Assembly (NCBI RefSeq): GCF_004135645.1
Contig: NZ_SDPW01000001.1
Location: 1,426,001-1,490,000 of the forward strand
Direction of reading: 5' to 3'
Length of the DNA stretch: 64,000 nt
Source: Senegalimassilia faecalis
GTDB taxonomy: Bacteria > Actinomycetota > Coriobacteriia > Coriobacteriales > Eggerthellaceae
This document shows, in pieces, positions 1-8,445 of the stretch; the stretch's first letter is position 1, and each line of letters opens with the position of its first letter. Under the pieces are notes generated by a model. The model worked only from the letters and a program-made list of their open reading frames with translations, was not told the DNA's origin and did not search any database. Both the position numbers and the translations under genes were made by a program.

Positions 1-438
1 CGCATCGTGGTGGGCGAATGCCGAGGGGCCGAGGCGGTAGATATGCTGACCGCCATGAATACGGGCCACGATGGGTCGCTGACCACGTTGCACGCGAACT
101 CGCCGGCCGACATCTTGCCGCGCGTGGTGACGATGGTGCGCTACGGCGTCGACCTGCCCGTCGACGTGATCGAGGCGAATGCGGCAAGCGCGTTCGACGT
201 GGTGGTTCAGACGACGCGCTCGCTTGACGGCTCGCGCTACGTGACGTGCGTTGCCGAGTTCGAGCGCGCCGCGCACGGCGGCGGATGCGGGGTGCATGTG
301 CTGTTCGAGCGCACATCGCCTGGGCTCGCAGGAATGTGGAAGGCGCTGCCAAGGTGGATCGACGACGTGCCGGAGCTGTGCGGCATACCGACTGAGGAGG
401 TAAAGACATGGGAGCATCGGTTGCATGGGGCTGCATGA
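1..438 (+). CDS. cpaF: CpaF/TadA-type Tad pilus ATPase, C-terminal part only
   Basis: The 3' end of a secretion ATPase of the GspE/CpaF family that powers Flp pilus assembly; the rest lies before the window. The frame is open from base 1 and begins with RIVVGECRGAEAVDML and SLTTLHANSP. These match the Walker B/His-box part of a complete paralogue at 10892-12208, which reads RIIVGECRGAEAYEML and SMTTIHANDP. 145 codons remain. The stop overlaps the next gene (tadB, start 408) by 31 bases, so the two are translationally linked. Family assignment is firm; the missing N-terminus cannot be judged. Confidence 0.9.
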   Translation, partial: RIVVGECRGAEAVDMLTAMNTGHDGSLTTLHANSPADILPRVVTMVRYGVDLPVDVIEANAASAFDVVVQTTRSLDGSRYVTCVAEFERAAHGGGCGVHVLFERTSPGLAGMWKALPRWIDDVPELCGIPTEEVKTWEHRLHGAA

Positions 439-1349
439 GCGTTGCCCTGGCGTTTCCTTGCGCCGCGCTGCTAGGCAGCTGTGCGGCGGCCCGTTCGCGC
501 TCGTTTGCTTCGGGCGACATGCTGGCGCGTCTTGCCCGTAACGGCGTTTCATGGACGCTTCCTGCAGCGAAGCGGCTTGCGAAAACGCGTCGCGTGCAGC
601 GGTCTTTGGCGGATGCCGTTGACCTGCTGGGCGAGCGGGGCATCTTCGCAAGTCCTGTGGGATTGCTGTCGCTTGCAATGGCGGCGGCCGTGGCGGTGGC
701 GGCGGTTGTTGGCGCGCTGGCGCAATCGCCGGTTGCGGGCGTGGCCGTGGTGGCTCTGGCCATCGCCTGCCTGCTGACGCGCGTGCACCTGTGGCGCGAC
801 AGGCAAGCCGAGGCGCTGCGCGATGCGGTGCCCGACGCGCTTCACGCCATGGGGTCGTGCTTTCAAGCGGGCTTTTCCCCGTTGCAAACGTTTCAGTACT
901 TGGCTTCGGAGCTGCGCGGGCCGTTGGGAAAGCGTTTCGCCGATGCTGCGCACCTTCTTGAAACGGGGCACGACATGCACGAGGCGCTTGATGCGCTGCG
1001 CGGTGCGGGCGCTCAGGGAGAGCTGGTGTTCGTGTCGGTGGCGCTTGACGTGCAGCACCAAGCAGGCGGAAGCATGCGTCCGGTTTTGGAAGCGGCGCGG
1101 GAAACGGTGGAAGGCGAGCTTGCGCTTAAGCGCTCTCTGCGGGTCCAAACGGCGCAGGCGCGCTTGTCGGCGCGCATCGTGACCATTATGCCCTTCGCGC
1201 TGGTGGCGGTGTTTTCGCTGGTGAGCAAAGGGTTTCTCGATCCGTTCTTTGAGAGTCCCTTAGGCGTGGCGCTGCTGTGCATGGCGGTGCTGATGCAGGT
1301 TGCGGGCGTTGCGGCCGTGCGGCGCATGCTGTCGATAGAGGTGTCGTGA
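408..1349 (+). CDS. tadB: TadB-like inner-membrane pilus assembly protein (GspF/T2SSF domain)
   Basis: 313 aa. Hydrophobic segments lie near residues 80-125 and at the C-terminus (about 255-310), with a GspF-type cytoplasmic domain between them (PDALHAMGSCFQAGFSP, then AGGSMRPVLEAARET). This is the layout of TadB, which forms the membrane platform of the Flp pilus with TadC and is driven by the CpaF ATPase. The ATG at 408 has a GAGGAGG ribosome site at 394-400 and lies inside the end of the ATPase gene. The stop overlaps the tadC start (TGATG), typical of one operon. A second TadB is at 12293. Confidence 0.88.
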   Translation: MGASVAWGCMSVALAFPCAALLGSCAAARSRSFASGDMLARLARNGVSWTLPAAKRLAKTRRVQRSLADAVDLLGERGIFASPVGLLSLAMAAAVAVAAVVGALAQSPVAGVAVVALAIACLLTRVHLWRDRQAEALRDAVPDALHAMGSCFQAGFSPLQTFQYLASELRGPLGKRFADAAHLLETGHDMHEALDALRGAGAQGELVFVSVALDVQHQAGGSMRPVLEAARETVEGELALKRSLRVQTAQARLSARIVTIMPFALVAVFSLVSKGFLDPFFESPLGVALLCMAVLMQVAGVAAVRRMLSIEVS

Positions 1350-2263
1350 TGACGGTGCTTGCGCTTGCCGCGTGCGTGCTGGCCTGTGCGGCGGGCGCGT
1401 GCGCGGGCAGCATGCTGACGCGGCGTTTTGCGGGGCGCCCGAAGCACCGAATATCGGTCGCGGCGCCTTCATTCCCGGGGGTGAGCGGGCTTGATGCCGC
1501 GTGCTTGGCGTACCTCGTAAGCACGTCGAAGCGCGTGTCGCTGCATGCGACCAGCCTGCTTTCCCGGCGCCTTCCCCTTCGCCGTGCGCGGGCGTCGTTT
1601 GGCGCTTGCGCGGAGAAGGCGGGGCTCTCGGGGCGGGCAAGCGCGGACGGCTATTGCGAGGCGTCGCTTCGGCTGGCGTTTGCCGGGGCGGCGGGCGGCG
1701 CGCTGCTTGGCGCGGTCGCGTCGAACGAACTTGCGATTGCGGGGTGTGCGGCGGGTGCGCTGTTCGGCGCCAGCGCTCCGCGCAGAGCAGTGGCGTCGGC
1801 CCGCAAGGCGCGCAACCTCTCGCTTGAGCGCAGCTTGTCGGAAATGCTCGAGGTGGTGGCGCTGGGCGTTCGCAGTGGCCTTTCGTTCGACCGCAGCATG
1901 CAGTTGTACGCGGCGCATTTCGACGATGCGCTGTCGCGTGAGTGCGCATCGGCGCTGCAGCTGTGGGAGACGGGCATGGCTTCGCGCGGCGATGCGCTGC
2001 GGTCGCTTGCCGCTTCGTACGATTCGGCGCTGCTGTCGCGGACGGTGGCGGCAATCACGCGGTCGCTTCGCTTTGGAACGTCGCTTGGCGACGTTTTGGA
2101 ACAAGCGGCGGACGAGGCGCGTGTTGCCCGTTGCGCTCAGGTGGAAGAGCGCGTGGCGAAAGCGCCGGTCAAGATGATGATTCCCACGGGGGTGCTCATC
2201 CTGCCCGCCATGCTTTTGCTTGTGCTTGGGCCGGTGCTGTTGGAATTGATGAAAGGGATGTAG
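1349..2263 (+). CDS. tadC: TadC-like inner-membrane pilus assembly protein (GspF/T2SSF domain)
   Basis: 304 aa. The ATG at 1349 overlaps the tadB stop; an upstream in-frame ATG at 1277 lies inside tadB and is not used here. An N-terminal membrane segment is followed by two hydrophobic segments near residues 95-140, then a GspF domain (LEVVALGVRSGLSFDRSMQLYA and GTSLGDVLEQAADEAR), and a C-terminal membrane helix (MIPTGVLILPAMLLLVLGPVL). The position after tadB and the helix layout fit TadC. Its paralogue is at 13219. Confidence 0.87.
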   Translation: MTVLALAACVLACAAGACAGSMLTRRFAGRPKHRISVAAPSFPGVSGLDAACLAYLVSTSKRVSLHATSLLSRRLPLRRARASFGACAEKAGLSGRASADGYCEASLRLAFAGAAGGALLGAVASNELAIAGCAAGALFGASAPRRAVASARKARNLSLERSLSEMLEVVALGVRSGLSFDRSMQLYAAHFDDALSRECASALQLWETGMASRGDALRSLAASYDSALLSRTVAAITRSLRFGTSLGDVLEQAADEARVARCAQVEERVAKAPVKMMIPTGVLILPAMLLLVLGPVLLELMKGM

Positions 2264-2266
2264 GAC

Positions 2267-2482
2267 ATGATCGATGCGGTTATGAGCGGATATCGCCGCG
2301 TATTGGCGAACCTTGCGTGCAAGTGGTTTCGCGTTAAGCGCAGGGAAGACGGCCAGGGAACAACGGAGTACGCGATTCTCGTCGGCGTGCTGGTGGTTAT
2401 CGCCATCATTGCCATCACGGTGTTTCGGCCGAAGCTGCAGGAGCTGTGGGATGCAATTGCAGAAGGCATCAACAGCCTGTAG
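2267..2482 (+). CDS. flp: Flp-family type IVb pilin
   Basis: 71 aa. A basic N-terminal leader (about residues 1-29) ends in a Gly before the Flp signature GQGTTEYAILVGVLVVIAIIAI, with the expected Glu-Tyr pair at the start of the hydrophobic helix. Class III prepilins of this kind are cleaved by a TadV/CpaA peptidase and polymerised into the thin Tad pilus. It starts four bases after tadC. It is the only small protein in the first gene set with the full Flp signature, so it is the likely main pilin there. Confidence 0.92.
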   Translation: MIDAVMSGYRRVLANLACKWFRVKRREDGQGTTEYAILVGVLVVIAIIAITVFRPKLQELWDAIAEGINSL

Positions 2483-2678
2483 GCGGCGTGGTGAATGCGG
2501 CCAATCGACGGTGGAGTTTGCGGTGGTCGCAGCTGCGTTTCTGGCGGTGACGCTGGGGCTTGGGGCAGTGTGGCGGGGCGTGTCGGGTGGTTTGTTCATC
2601 GAACATGCGCTTTCAACGGCATCGCACCACATCGAAGGCGCGGCGCCCCAAACATTGGCGGACATCTTGCTGTATTGA
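2451..2678 (+). CDS. small TadE-like pseudopilin
   Basis: 75 aa. It starts at ATG 2451 inside the end of flp in another frame, with AGGAG at 2439-2443 giving good spacing. The sequence GECGQSTVEFAVVAAAFLAVTLGLG is a TadE-like prepilin motif (Gly, then Thr-Val-Glu-Phe, then a hydrophobic helix) followed by a short extracytoplasmic tail. Probably a minor pilin or initiation factor. The overlap with flp suggests coupled translation. Confidence 0.7.
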   Translation: MQLQKASTACRRRGECGQSTVEFAVVAAAFLAVTLGLGAVWRGVSGGLFIEHALSTASHHIEGAAPQTLADILLY

Positions 2679-2704
2679 GCGCGAAGTGCGAAAGGGGGTG
2701 CGTC

Positions 2705-3214
2705 GTGAGGGCGAAGACGTGGCGCGACGACGGCCAGGCGACGGTGGAATCGGCGTTTTTGATTCCGGTGCTGTTCACGGCGCTGCTGTTGCTGGTGCAG
2801 CCGGGCATGGTGCTGTACGACCGCATGGTGATGGCCGCTGCGGCCACGGATGCGTGCCGCGTGCTGGCGGTGAAAACCGATGCGGCAGGCGACTCTTCCC
2901 AGGCCATCGAGGCATTCGTACGTCACCGGCTTGGCGCGGTTCCCCCGGTTGCGTGCTTCCACGTTCACGAAGGCGAGTGCTCGTGGCGCATACAGCTTGA
3001 AGGCGACGAGCGCTCCGAATACGTGCGCGTGTCGATCGAGAACAGGGTGCGGCCGTTGCCGTTGCTCGACGGCGCCAGCGCACTGCTGGGGTTGCTTGAC
3101 GAGGAAGGTTTGCTGCCGGTGAAGGTGGAAGCGCAAAGGCGGACGCAGCCGGCATGGCTGCTTGGTACGCAGGAGGGGCTTGACCCGCGCGGCTGGATAG
3201 GCGCCTGGTCATGA
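2705..3214 (+). CDS. TadE-like pseudopilin
   Basis: 169 aa from GTG 2705, chosen because a G-rich ribosome site (AAGGGGG) lies just upstream at about 2691-2697. The N-terminus DDGQATVESAFLIPVLFTALLLLVQPG is a TadE-type prepilin signal and helix, followed by a soluble domain containing Cys residues (ACRVLA, ACFHVHEGECSW) that could form disulphides outside the cell. The 3' end overlaps the next gene by ATGA. A minor pilin role is inferred from family and operon. Confidence 0.75.
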   Translation: MRAKTWRDDGQATVESAFLIPVLFTALLLLVQPGMVLYDRMVMAAAATDACRVLAVKTDAAGDSSQAIEAFVRHRLGAVPPVACFHVHEGECSWRIQLEGDERSEYVRVSIENRVRPLPLLDGASALLGLLDEEGLLPVKVEAQRRTQPAWLLGTQEGLDPRGWIGAWS

Positions 3215-5346
3215 GGCGGCCGTTTTTCAGCGTGGCGCCAGGACGGTTGCTGCGCGACGAGTCGGGCTTGACAACGACGGGCATGGTGCTTGCGCTGTTG
3301 CTGACGCTTTCGCTGGTGTTCTCGTCGGCGCAGGTGTACCGCATCCAATCGGTGTCGTCACGCGTCCAATCGGTTGCGGATGCGGCGTCGCTTGCGGCGG
3401 GCAACGTGGTGGCGGAGTTCATGATAGCCGTTCGGTTGTGCGATGCCGTGGCGCTGTCGCTTTCCCTCACCAGCTTGACCGCAACGGGCCTTGGCGTGGT
3501 TGCGCTTTGCGTTCCCGGGGCGCAGGCTGCGGGCGGCAAGCTTATCGAGTCGGGACAGAAGGCTGGCCAGGCACGGGACAAGTTTTCCCGCACCGCGTCG
3601 GAGGGCCTGACGCGCGTGCAGAAGGCTCTGCCGTTTCTCTCTGCGGTTGCTGCGGCCTCGGTGGCGTCGGCGAACAACCCCGAAACGTCGCGTTACGTTG
3701 CCATGGCGGTGCTTGTGCCCGATTCGGCGCCGGATATCGGCGTGGCGGCGGAGGGCGCAGCAGCGGCGAAAGCGCGCGATGCAGCGGCTTCGCAAGCTGA
3801 GGACATCAAGCGGCTGGCCAACGAGGCCGATGCCGCATCGCGCGAGGCCAACGAAGCGAAACGGCAGGCGTTCGAGCGCGATTGCGGGAATCGCCCGGGC
3901 TATTGCATGCAAGAGCGCGCGGAAACGCTTGCGGGCATGAAGGGCTCGTCGAACCCGGTGTACTCAAGCGTTGATGCCTGGTCGTTTTCCGTTGCGCTGC
4001 GCCGCGCGCAGGCGTACTACCCTGCGCGGCTTGCCTCGGAGGCGCCCGATGGACAAGGCGTTGAGGCGCGTGCCCGCTCTGAATTGCGGAAACGCTTCTT
4101 CGCTTATGCGTCTGAAGAGCTGTCGCGCGGATATGTGGTCGAAAAGCCCGAGTTCCGCGCGTACTTTCCGCACTTGCCGAAAAACACTGACGAGATGCGG
4201 GAAACAACGCTGTACACCGATGCGGTTTACCCCTGCACGACTGAAGACGGTCTGCCGATGTTGCACGCGTGGTCCGGGTGCCCTCGGGCGGCGGGTTTTT
4301 CGTCAACGGCATCGATTGCCGCCATGGAAGGTGGCGGATGGAAAACGTGCAGCGAATGTGGCTTTACGGCGGCAAGCATGGGCAAGGTTGCGGCGGCGTC
4401 GTCGTCGATTGACAACGGGTTCGAATACCACTACGAGGCGGTGGCGCGCGCGGCGGATGCGTACCAGGAAGCCATGCAGCGCGCCGAGCCCGCGAAGCGG
4501 GCGGTGAAAGACCGTGTGGCGGATGTGCTTGCCGCGCTGAAGGAGGCGTGTTCGCGCGTGGGCGACTACCGCATCACGGCGCGGCCGCCGGGAAGCGAAG
4601 GGTTCGTGGTGCTGTGCGCCAACGTTGGCACCGATGCGCCCGCAAAGGGGTTCGAGTCAACGTTCGTGCAGGCCACAGGGCAAGTCGGCACACGTGTTGC
4701 CGTTTCAGCGTCAACGCTGGTTGCCGATCCGTCCGGGGAAGGCGGCAACGTCATCTCGTCTTTGACCGATGGCTTGACACAGCGCGGCGCGCCGGCGGGA
4801 CTTGCTGGGGTTGCCTTGGATTGTTGGGCGGGATTGCTGAGCGCTTACGCGAACGGGCAGTCAAGTTTGACGAACGTCGTTCGCGAAGGACTTGACGGGC
4901 TTCCGCTGATCGGTGCCAGCGGTTTGGGCGATTGGGCTGCCGACGAGCTTTCGGGGGCTGTTGAGGCCGTTGGCTTGCAGCCGGCAAACCTTGACGCGCT
5001 TCGCCCTGCGGTGGTGAATGCGGCCCATGTTGCAGGGTCGGACAAGGCGGATTCGTTTTGTGCGCGGCTGGTGGAGTTGAAGCGGCAGGCGGTTGCGCAT
5101 CCGCTTATGTCGAACGGCGTGTTCTCGTCACTGGCTGCATCGGTTCGCCGGGATGCGTTCGCCGGCATCGATGCGGCAGGCGGGTCTGTTGAAGTTGCCA
5201 GCATCGATGTGGGCGGCGAATCCGTTCCCATCGAGATCTCGCTTCCGCCTGCTGCGCGCGAGTTCGCAAAAGGCGCCCTTGGAGAGGCGATTGACCAGCT
5301 GGTTTCGCTGTACGCGAATGTGACGGGGGTGCGGCCGTGGGACTGA
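3211..5346 (+). CDS. large TadG-like extracytoplasmic pilus protein
   Basis: 711 aa. One membrane segment sits at about residues 22-45, followed by VQSVADAASLAAGNV, close to the Tad-domain pattern (DAAALAG-like) of TadG/DUF2134 proteins. A second hydrophobic stretch lies near 75-105. The rest is a large Ala-rich, partly helical exterior domain with several Cys pairs (CGNRPGYC, CSEC). It overlaps the preceding gene by ATGA and the next gene too. TadG proteins are thought to anchor or tip the pilus. The size and Cys-rich middle are unusual, and the specific role is unknown. Confidence 0.6.
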   Translation: MRRPFFSVAPGRLLRDESGLTTTGMVLALLLTLSLVFSSAQVYRIQSVSSRVQSVADAASLAAGNVVAEFMIAVRLCDAVALSLSLTSLTATGLGVVALCVPGAQAAGGKLIESGQKAGQARDKFSRTASEGLTRVQKALPFLSAVAAASVASANNPETSRYVAMAVLVPDSAPDIGVAAEGAAAAKARDAAASQAEDIKRLANEADAASREANEAKRQAFERDCGNRPGYCMQERAETLAGMKGSSNPVYSSVDAWSFSVALRRAQAYYPARLASEAPDGQGVEARARSELRKRFFAYASEELSRGYVVEKPEFRAYFPHLPKNTDEMRETTLYTDAVYPCTTEDGLPMLHAWSGCPRAAGFSSTASIAAMEGGGWKTCSECGFTAASMGKVAAASSSIDNGFEYHYEAVARAADAYQEAMQRAEPAKRAVKDRVADVLAALKEACSRVGDYRITARPPGSEGFVVLCANVGTDAPAKGFESTFVQATGQVGTRVAVSASTLVADPSGEGGNVISSLTDGLTQRGAPAGLAGVALDCWAGLLSAYANGQSSLTNVVREGLDGLPLIGASGLGDWAADELSGAVEAVGLQPANLDALRPAVVNAAHVAGSDKADSFCARLVELKRQAVAHPLMSNGVFSSLAASVRRDAFAGIDAAGGSVEVASIDVGGESVPIEISLPPAAREFAKGALGEAIDQLVSLYANVTGVRPWD

Positions 5347-5780
5347 TGGACGCTCGCGCCTGCGGGGAGGCGGGCCAGATGACCATCGAATTCGTCGTTG
5401 CGTTTCCGGTGATGCTGATCGTAGCGGCCATTGCGGTGAACGCCTGCTCGTTTTTCGGGGTGTGCGCGGCTTTCGACAACGATTTTCGCGACGCGGTGCG
5501 CACGTGCGCAACGTCGCCGGCCTACGGGCAGGACGTTGCGCAAAGCTGCTCGCTTATCGAACGGGAGTTGCAACAAGGCAGCAATGCGAAAAACGTGCAG
5601 GTGCAGGTGAGTGCGCGATCCGTTGCGCAAGGGCACACGGCCTTTTCCGCAACGGTGCGATTCGAGCCGACGCTGTTCGGGGCGGCGCTAAACCCCCAGG
5701 TGTTTGGCGTGTCGCTGCCCACGTTGTCGCATAGCGAGGAGATAGTGGTGGATTGCTACAAGCCGGGGGTGTTGTCATGA
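5337..5780 (+). CDS. TadE-like pseudopilin
   Basis: 147 aa. The GTG at 5337 is preferred over ATG 5346 because the GGGGGT site at about 5323-5328 is correctly spaced from it; both starts overlap the preceding stop. The sequence CGEAGQMTIEFVVAFPVMLIVAAIAV is a typical TadE signal/helix with Glu at +5. The exterior domain holds four or more Cys (CSFFGVC, RTCATSP, QSCSL, VDCYKP), suggesting disulphide-stabilised folding. Probable minor pilin of the first Tad set. Confidence 0.75.
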   Translation: MGLMDARACGEAGQMTIEFVVAFPVMLIVAAIAVNACSFFGVCAAFDNDFRDAVRTCATSPAYGQDVAQSCSLIERELQQGSNAKNVQVQVSARSVAQGHTAFSATVRFEPTLFGAALNPQVFGVSLPTLSHSEEIVVDCYKPGVLS

Positions 5781-6307
5781 GCGTTGTGCCAGGTAGGGAT
5801 GGTGTTTTGGTTGCGTGCCAGGCAAAAAGGTTTCGCTTGGCATGCGCAATCGTCGGCGCGGCTGCAGCCGCGTTGGTCGCATGCAGCGCGTTCGAGGCGT
5901 CGGCGCGGAGCAGTGGACCAGGTGAGGCCGCGGCGGCGGTTGCCGAGGCGGGCTTCGATGCCGTTGTGAGCGGGGGCGAACGCACGGCATTTGCTTTGCC
6001 AGCACATGAACCGGCGTTGTTCGAGGACGAGCTTTTCGACGTGTCGAGCATGAGCGGCGCCTACTGGAGCTCAAATGCCCAGCTGGTCAGTTGGTGCGAA
6101 AAAGGCAGCGTTGAAGAAACGCTCGCGGCACTTGAAGGCCGCCTGGTCGCTAAAGGCTGGGTCGGCGTTTCCTCGGATTCTTCCTCGTGCGGGTCGTTTG
6201 TCAAAAGCGAAGGTGCGTATCGCTGGGCGTTTGCATCGGCGGCGCAGGTGGGGGAAGAGACAAGCGTTGTTTTGCAATGGTCGGGTACTAAGGACGGAGG
6301 CGAGTGA
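5777..6307 (+). CDS. putative exported or lipoprotein-like protein of the Tad cluster
   Basis: 176 aa from ATG 5777 (ATGA overlap with the previous stop; GGGGG at 5764-5768). A basic start leads into a hydrophobic segment (LACAIVGAAAAALVACSAF) ending near a Cys that could be a lipoprotein cysteine, though the lipobox is only approximate. The remainder (SWCEKGSVEETLAALEGRL, GWVGVSSDSSSCGSF) matches no family I recognise. Its place between pilins and a DUF192 protein suggests a surface or assembly accessory role. Confidence 0.6.
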   Translation: MSVVPGRDGVLVACQAKRFRLACAIVGAAAAALVACSAFEASARSSGPGEAAAAVAEAGFDAVVSGGERTAFALPAHEPALFEDELFDVSSMSGAYWSSNAQLVSWCEKGSVEETLAALEGRLVAKGWVGVSSDSSSCGSFVKSEGAYRWAFASAAQVGEETSVVLQWSGTKDGGE

Positions 6308-6630
6308 TGGAAAACGAGATTGAGGTGCTGAAACTTGCGGGAAGGTTTCCCGCGCGCGTCAAGGGCCTGCTTCGATCGAAACCTGGTGGTGTGCTGCTGC
6401 TCATGCCGTGCAACGACGTGCACACCGTCGGGATGAATGACTTGCTTGACATTGCGTTTGTGGGCGATGACGGCCGCATCATCGAGTCTTATCGAGCGGT
6501 GGCTCCGCTGCGACGCCTCAAATGCCGTAAGGCCGTTGCGGTGCTTGAGCGGTTTTCCACGTGCGATCCTCCTTGGTTCTCAGTGGGCGATTACGTAGGC
6601 ATTTCAAGAAAGGAAGGTGGCAAGGCATGA
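6307..6630 (+). CDS. DUF192-family protein in the Tad operon
   Basis: 107 aa from ATG 6307 (GTG 6304 is also possible). The stretch VHTVGMNDLLDIAFVGDDGRIIES matches the DUF192 core (small beta-barrel, His-Thr-x-Gly-Met then Asp-Phe-x-Asp-like strand). DUF192 proteins are usually exported and of unknown function; here no signal peptide is evident, so it may act in the cytoplasm. It is embedded with TGATG overlaps on both sides, which implies co-expression with the pilus genes. Confidence 0.75.
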   Translation: MENEIEVLKLAGRFPARVKGLLRSKPGGVLLLMPCNDVHTVGMNDLLDIAFVGDDGRIIESYRAVAPLRRLKCRKAVAVLERFSTCDPPWFSVGDYVGISRKEGGKA

Positions 6631-7220
6631 AGACATGTCCGGTTTGCAGGGCGGGGGCGTTTGACGATGCCGAGGTGTGTTACGGGTGCTTGCATCGGTT
6701 CTCGCAGGGCGATGCACAAGTGTTCGGTGCGCCATCGGTTGCTTCGGCGCCGAATTTGTCAGAAAGCGGTGGTGCGGTAGGTGTGGATGTGGCCTGCGAA
6801 GGGCAGGGCGGCGCGAGGAGCGGGGAGCCCGCAAGCATGCACGCGGAATCTGTCCGGCAAGTAGTTGCCGCCGATGCCGGAAACGTTCTTTCTGATTGCG
6901 GTTCTGTGGCGAGAAGCAGTTTGAAAACGGTTGATGTCCCCGTTCGAGGCGCCGATATCGTGGTGCGCATCGAATTGGTGGACGTTGGGGCCGCTGCAGC
7001 GCAGATCCCCGATTCGCACAAGGATGCGGCTTCCGCTTTGGCACCTGAATGCGTTGTTCTACGACGGGGAAGGCGGCCTTCCGTGATGGATATCGCCCGC
7101 CCGGCCGAGGTGAAGCGAGGGACCGCGGCCGGGCAGAAGGGCGAATGCGTGCAGGAGGTGCGTGCTCGGCACGCTGCGGTTGATACGGTGCGTCAGCAAA
7201 GGCAGGCGGAGATAGCATGA
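6627..7220 (+). CDS. N-terminal zinc-ribbon protein of unknown function
   Basis: 197 aa from ATG 6627, with AGGAAGG at 6611-6617. It opens with KTCPVCRAGAFDDAEVCYGCLHRF, a CxxC-x(n)-CxxC zinc ribbon, then a low-complexity Ala/Ser/Val-rich stretch and a C-terminal part with VDVPVRGADIVVRIELVDVG and VVLRRGRRPSVMDIAR. The zinc ribbon is clear, the rest is unrecognised. The gene overlaps the DUF192 gene and the prepilin peptidase gene, so it belongs to the same transcript. It may regulate or scaffold assembly, but the sequence does not show this. Confidence 0.65.
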   Translation: MKTCPVCRAGAFDDAEVCYGCLHRFSQGDAQVFGAPSVASAPNLSESGGAVGVDVACEGQGGARSGEPASMHAESVRQVVAADAGNVLSDCGSVARSSLKTVDVPVRGADIVVRIELVDVGAAAAQIPDSHKDAASALAPECVVLRRGRRPSVMDIARPAEVKRGTAAGQKGECVQEVRARHAAVDTVRQQRQAEIA

Positions 7221-8107
7221 CGTCGTTTTTCCTGATGATGGTGCTTGTGTCGGCCGGTGTGGGCGTTGCGGCTGGTGCGCTTGCCGTGCCGTGGTTGGCA
7301 GACATTGCGATGAAGCGCGCATATCGGCGGTCTCTTTCGTGGTGGAACGAATCGCTGCAAGGCGCTATCGCATATCGGGCTGGCCATGCCGGCGTATGGC
7401 CGAAGCCGTCCGATGCGGGAAGCGCTGGTGCGCTGGGCATGTGGCTCGATGATGTCAAATCGCAGGCGAAACGCAAGGTGCTGACGCACGAGCGCGCCTG
7501 CGCGCTTCGCGAGGCCGGCATCGACGTTGGGCAGGATTGCTCTTCGCGCAGCGAGCGCGAGCAGGCACGGCGTTGCTCGTTTCGCCCGACCGCGTTGCAG
7601 CGCGTTGTACTGGCGCTTGCATGCGGTGCATGGTTCGCTGCGCTTCCCGCGTTCGGATTGCCGTCGCAGCTTTCCGTGCCTCTTTCGCTTTGCGGCGTTG
7701 CCATGGCGGCAGGCGTTGTGTGCGACGTTCGCGCTCGGATGATTCCTTTGGAGTGCTGCGGGTGTCTGCTTTTAGGTGGGGTCGCATTTCAGCTGCTCAA
7801 TGGCGGGGTTGCTGGCGTAGTAGCAGGGTTTGCTTCCGCTGCGGTTGTGCTGGCGGTGTGCTGGATAGCCAATCGTGTTGCTCGCGATGCGGGCGGCTCG
7901 GTGGGCCAGGGCGATGTGCGGTGCATGACGGCGCTTGCCGTCCTTAGCGGCCCGGCTTCACTTATCGGAGCGGCGTCTTGCTATATCGTTGCCGGGCTGT
8001 TCTCCCTTGTCGGTTTGGCATCGCGGCGCCTGAAGCGGCAAGACGGCATTCCCATGGCCCCGTTTTTGACGCTCTGGATGATTTTCGGAACGGTTGTGGC
8101 TCGATAG
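7217..8107 (+). CDS. tadV: prepilin peptidase (A24 family, TadV/CpaA type)
   Basis: 296 aa membrane protease that would cleave Flp and TadE prepilin leaders. The catalytic Asp motifs are visible: CDVRARMIPLE (about residue 178) and GQGDVRCM (about residue 234, the GxGD motif), set between hydrophobic helices in the C-terminal 170 residues. The N-terminal 120 residues hold one membrane segment and a hydrophilic stretch, longer than minimal TadV. It is the only prepilin peptidase seen in the window, so it probably serves both Tad sets. Confidence 0.85.
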   Translation: MTSFFLMMVLVSAGVGVAAGALAVPWLADIAMKRAYRRSLSWWNESLQGAIAYRAGHAGVWPKPSDAGSAGALGMWLDDVKSQAKRKVLTHERACALREAGIDVGQDCSSRSEREQARRCSFRPTALQRVVLALACGAWFAALPAFGLPSQLSVPLSLCGVAMAAGVVCDVRARMIPLECCGCLLLGGVAFQLLNGGVAGVVAGFASAAVVLAVCWIANRVARDAGGSVGQGDVRCMTALAVLSGPASLIGAASCYIVAGLFSLVGLASRRLKRQDGIPMAPFLTLWMIFGTVVAR

Positions 8108-8201
8108 GGGTCCGTGCGGACAGGAAGGAGGTGGTGCGGTTGCTTGTTGGCTATCGCTGAACATGGATGAACAGGGAAAAGGGTAACGAAGAAAGGAACT
8201 A

Positions 8202-8441
8202 ATGATGGAAAAGCACACTGCTATGAAGGGCATGTTCGACAAGACACGCGCGCTGGCGTATCGCGGCGAGGAAGACGGCGGTTCTGAAATCGTGCAGGTG
8301 GTGATCGTCTTGGGTTTCGCGGTAGGTCTGGGAGCTGCGCTTATGACGTTGCAGAATCAGATCAACACCTCGATCAATTCCGCCGGAACATCCATCAGCA
8401 ACATGTTCAGAAGCGTGACCGCTGGCGCTGCGGCGAAATAG
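8202..8441 (+). CDS. Flp1-like small pilin of the second Tad set
   Basis: 79 aa. ATG 8202 or 8205, with a GAAAGGA site at about 8191. A polar N-terminus ends in EDGGSEIVQVVIVLGFAVGLGAALMTL: Gly-Gly then Ser-Glu and a hydrophobic helix, as in type IVb pilins, though the Glu-Tyr of Flp is Glu-Ile here. A short Ser/Asn-rich tail follows. It lies first in the second gene set after a 94-base gap, so it is the probable major pilin of that set. Confidence 0.7.
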   Translation: MMEKHTAMKGMFDKTRALAYRGEEDGGSEIVQVVIVLGFAVGLGAALMTLQNQINTSINSAGTSISNMFRSVTAGAAAK

Positions 8442-8445
8442 CGCC

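Noticed and set aside
8122-8160. A strong AGGAAGGAGGTG site followed by an 8-codon frame (GTG 8134 to TGA)
   Set aside because: Too short to call a gene; may be a worn start or leader peptide, but nothing supports a function.
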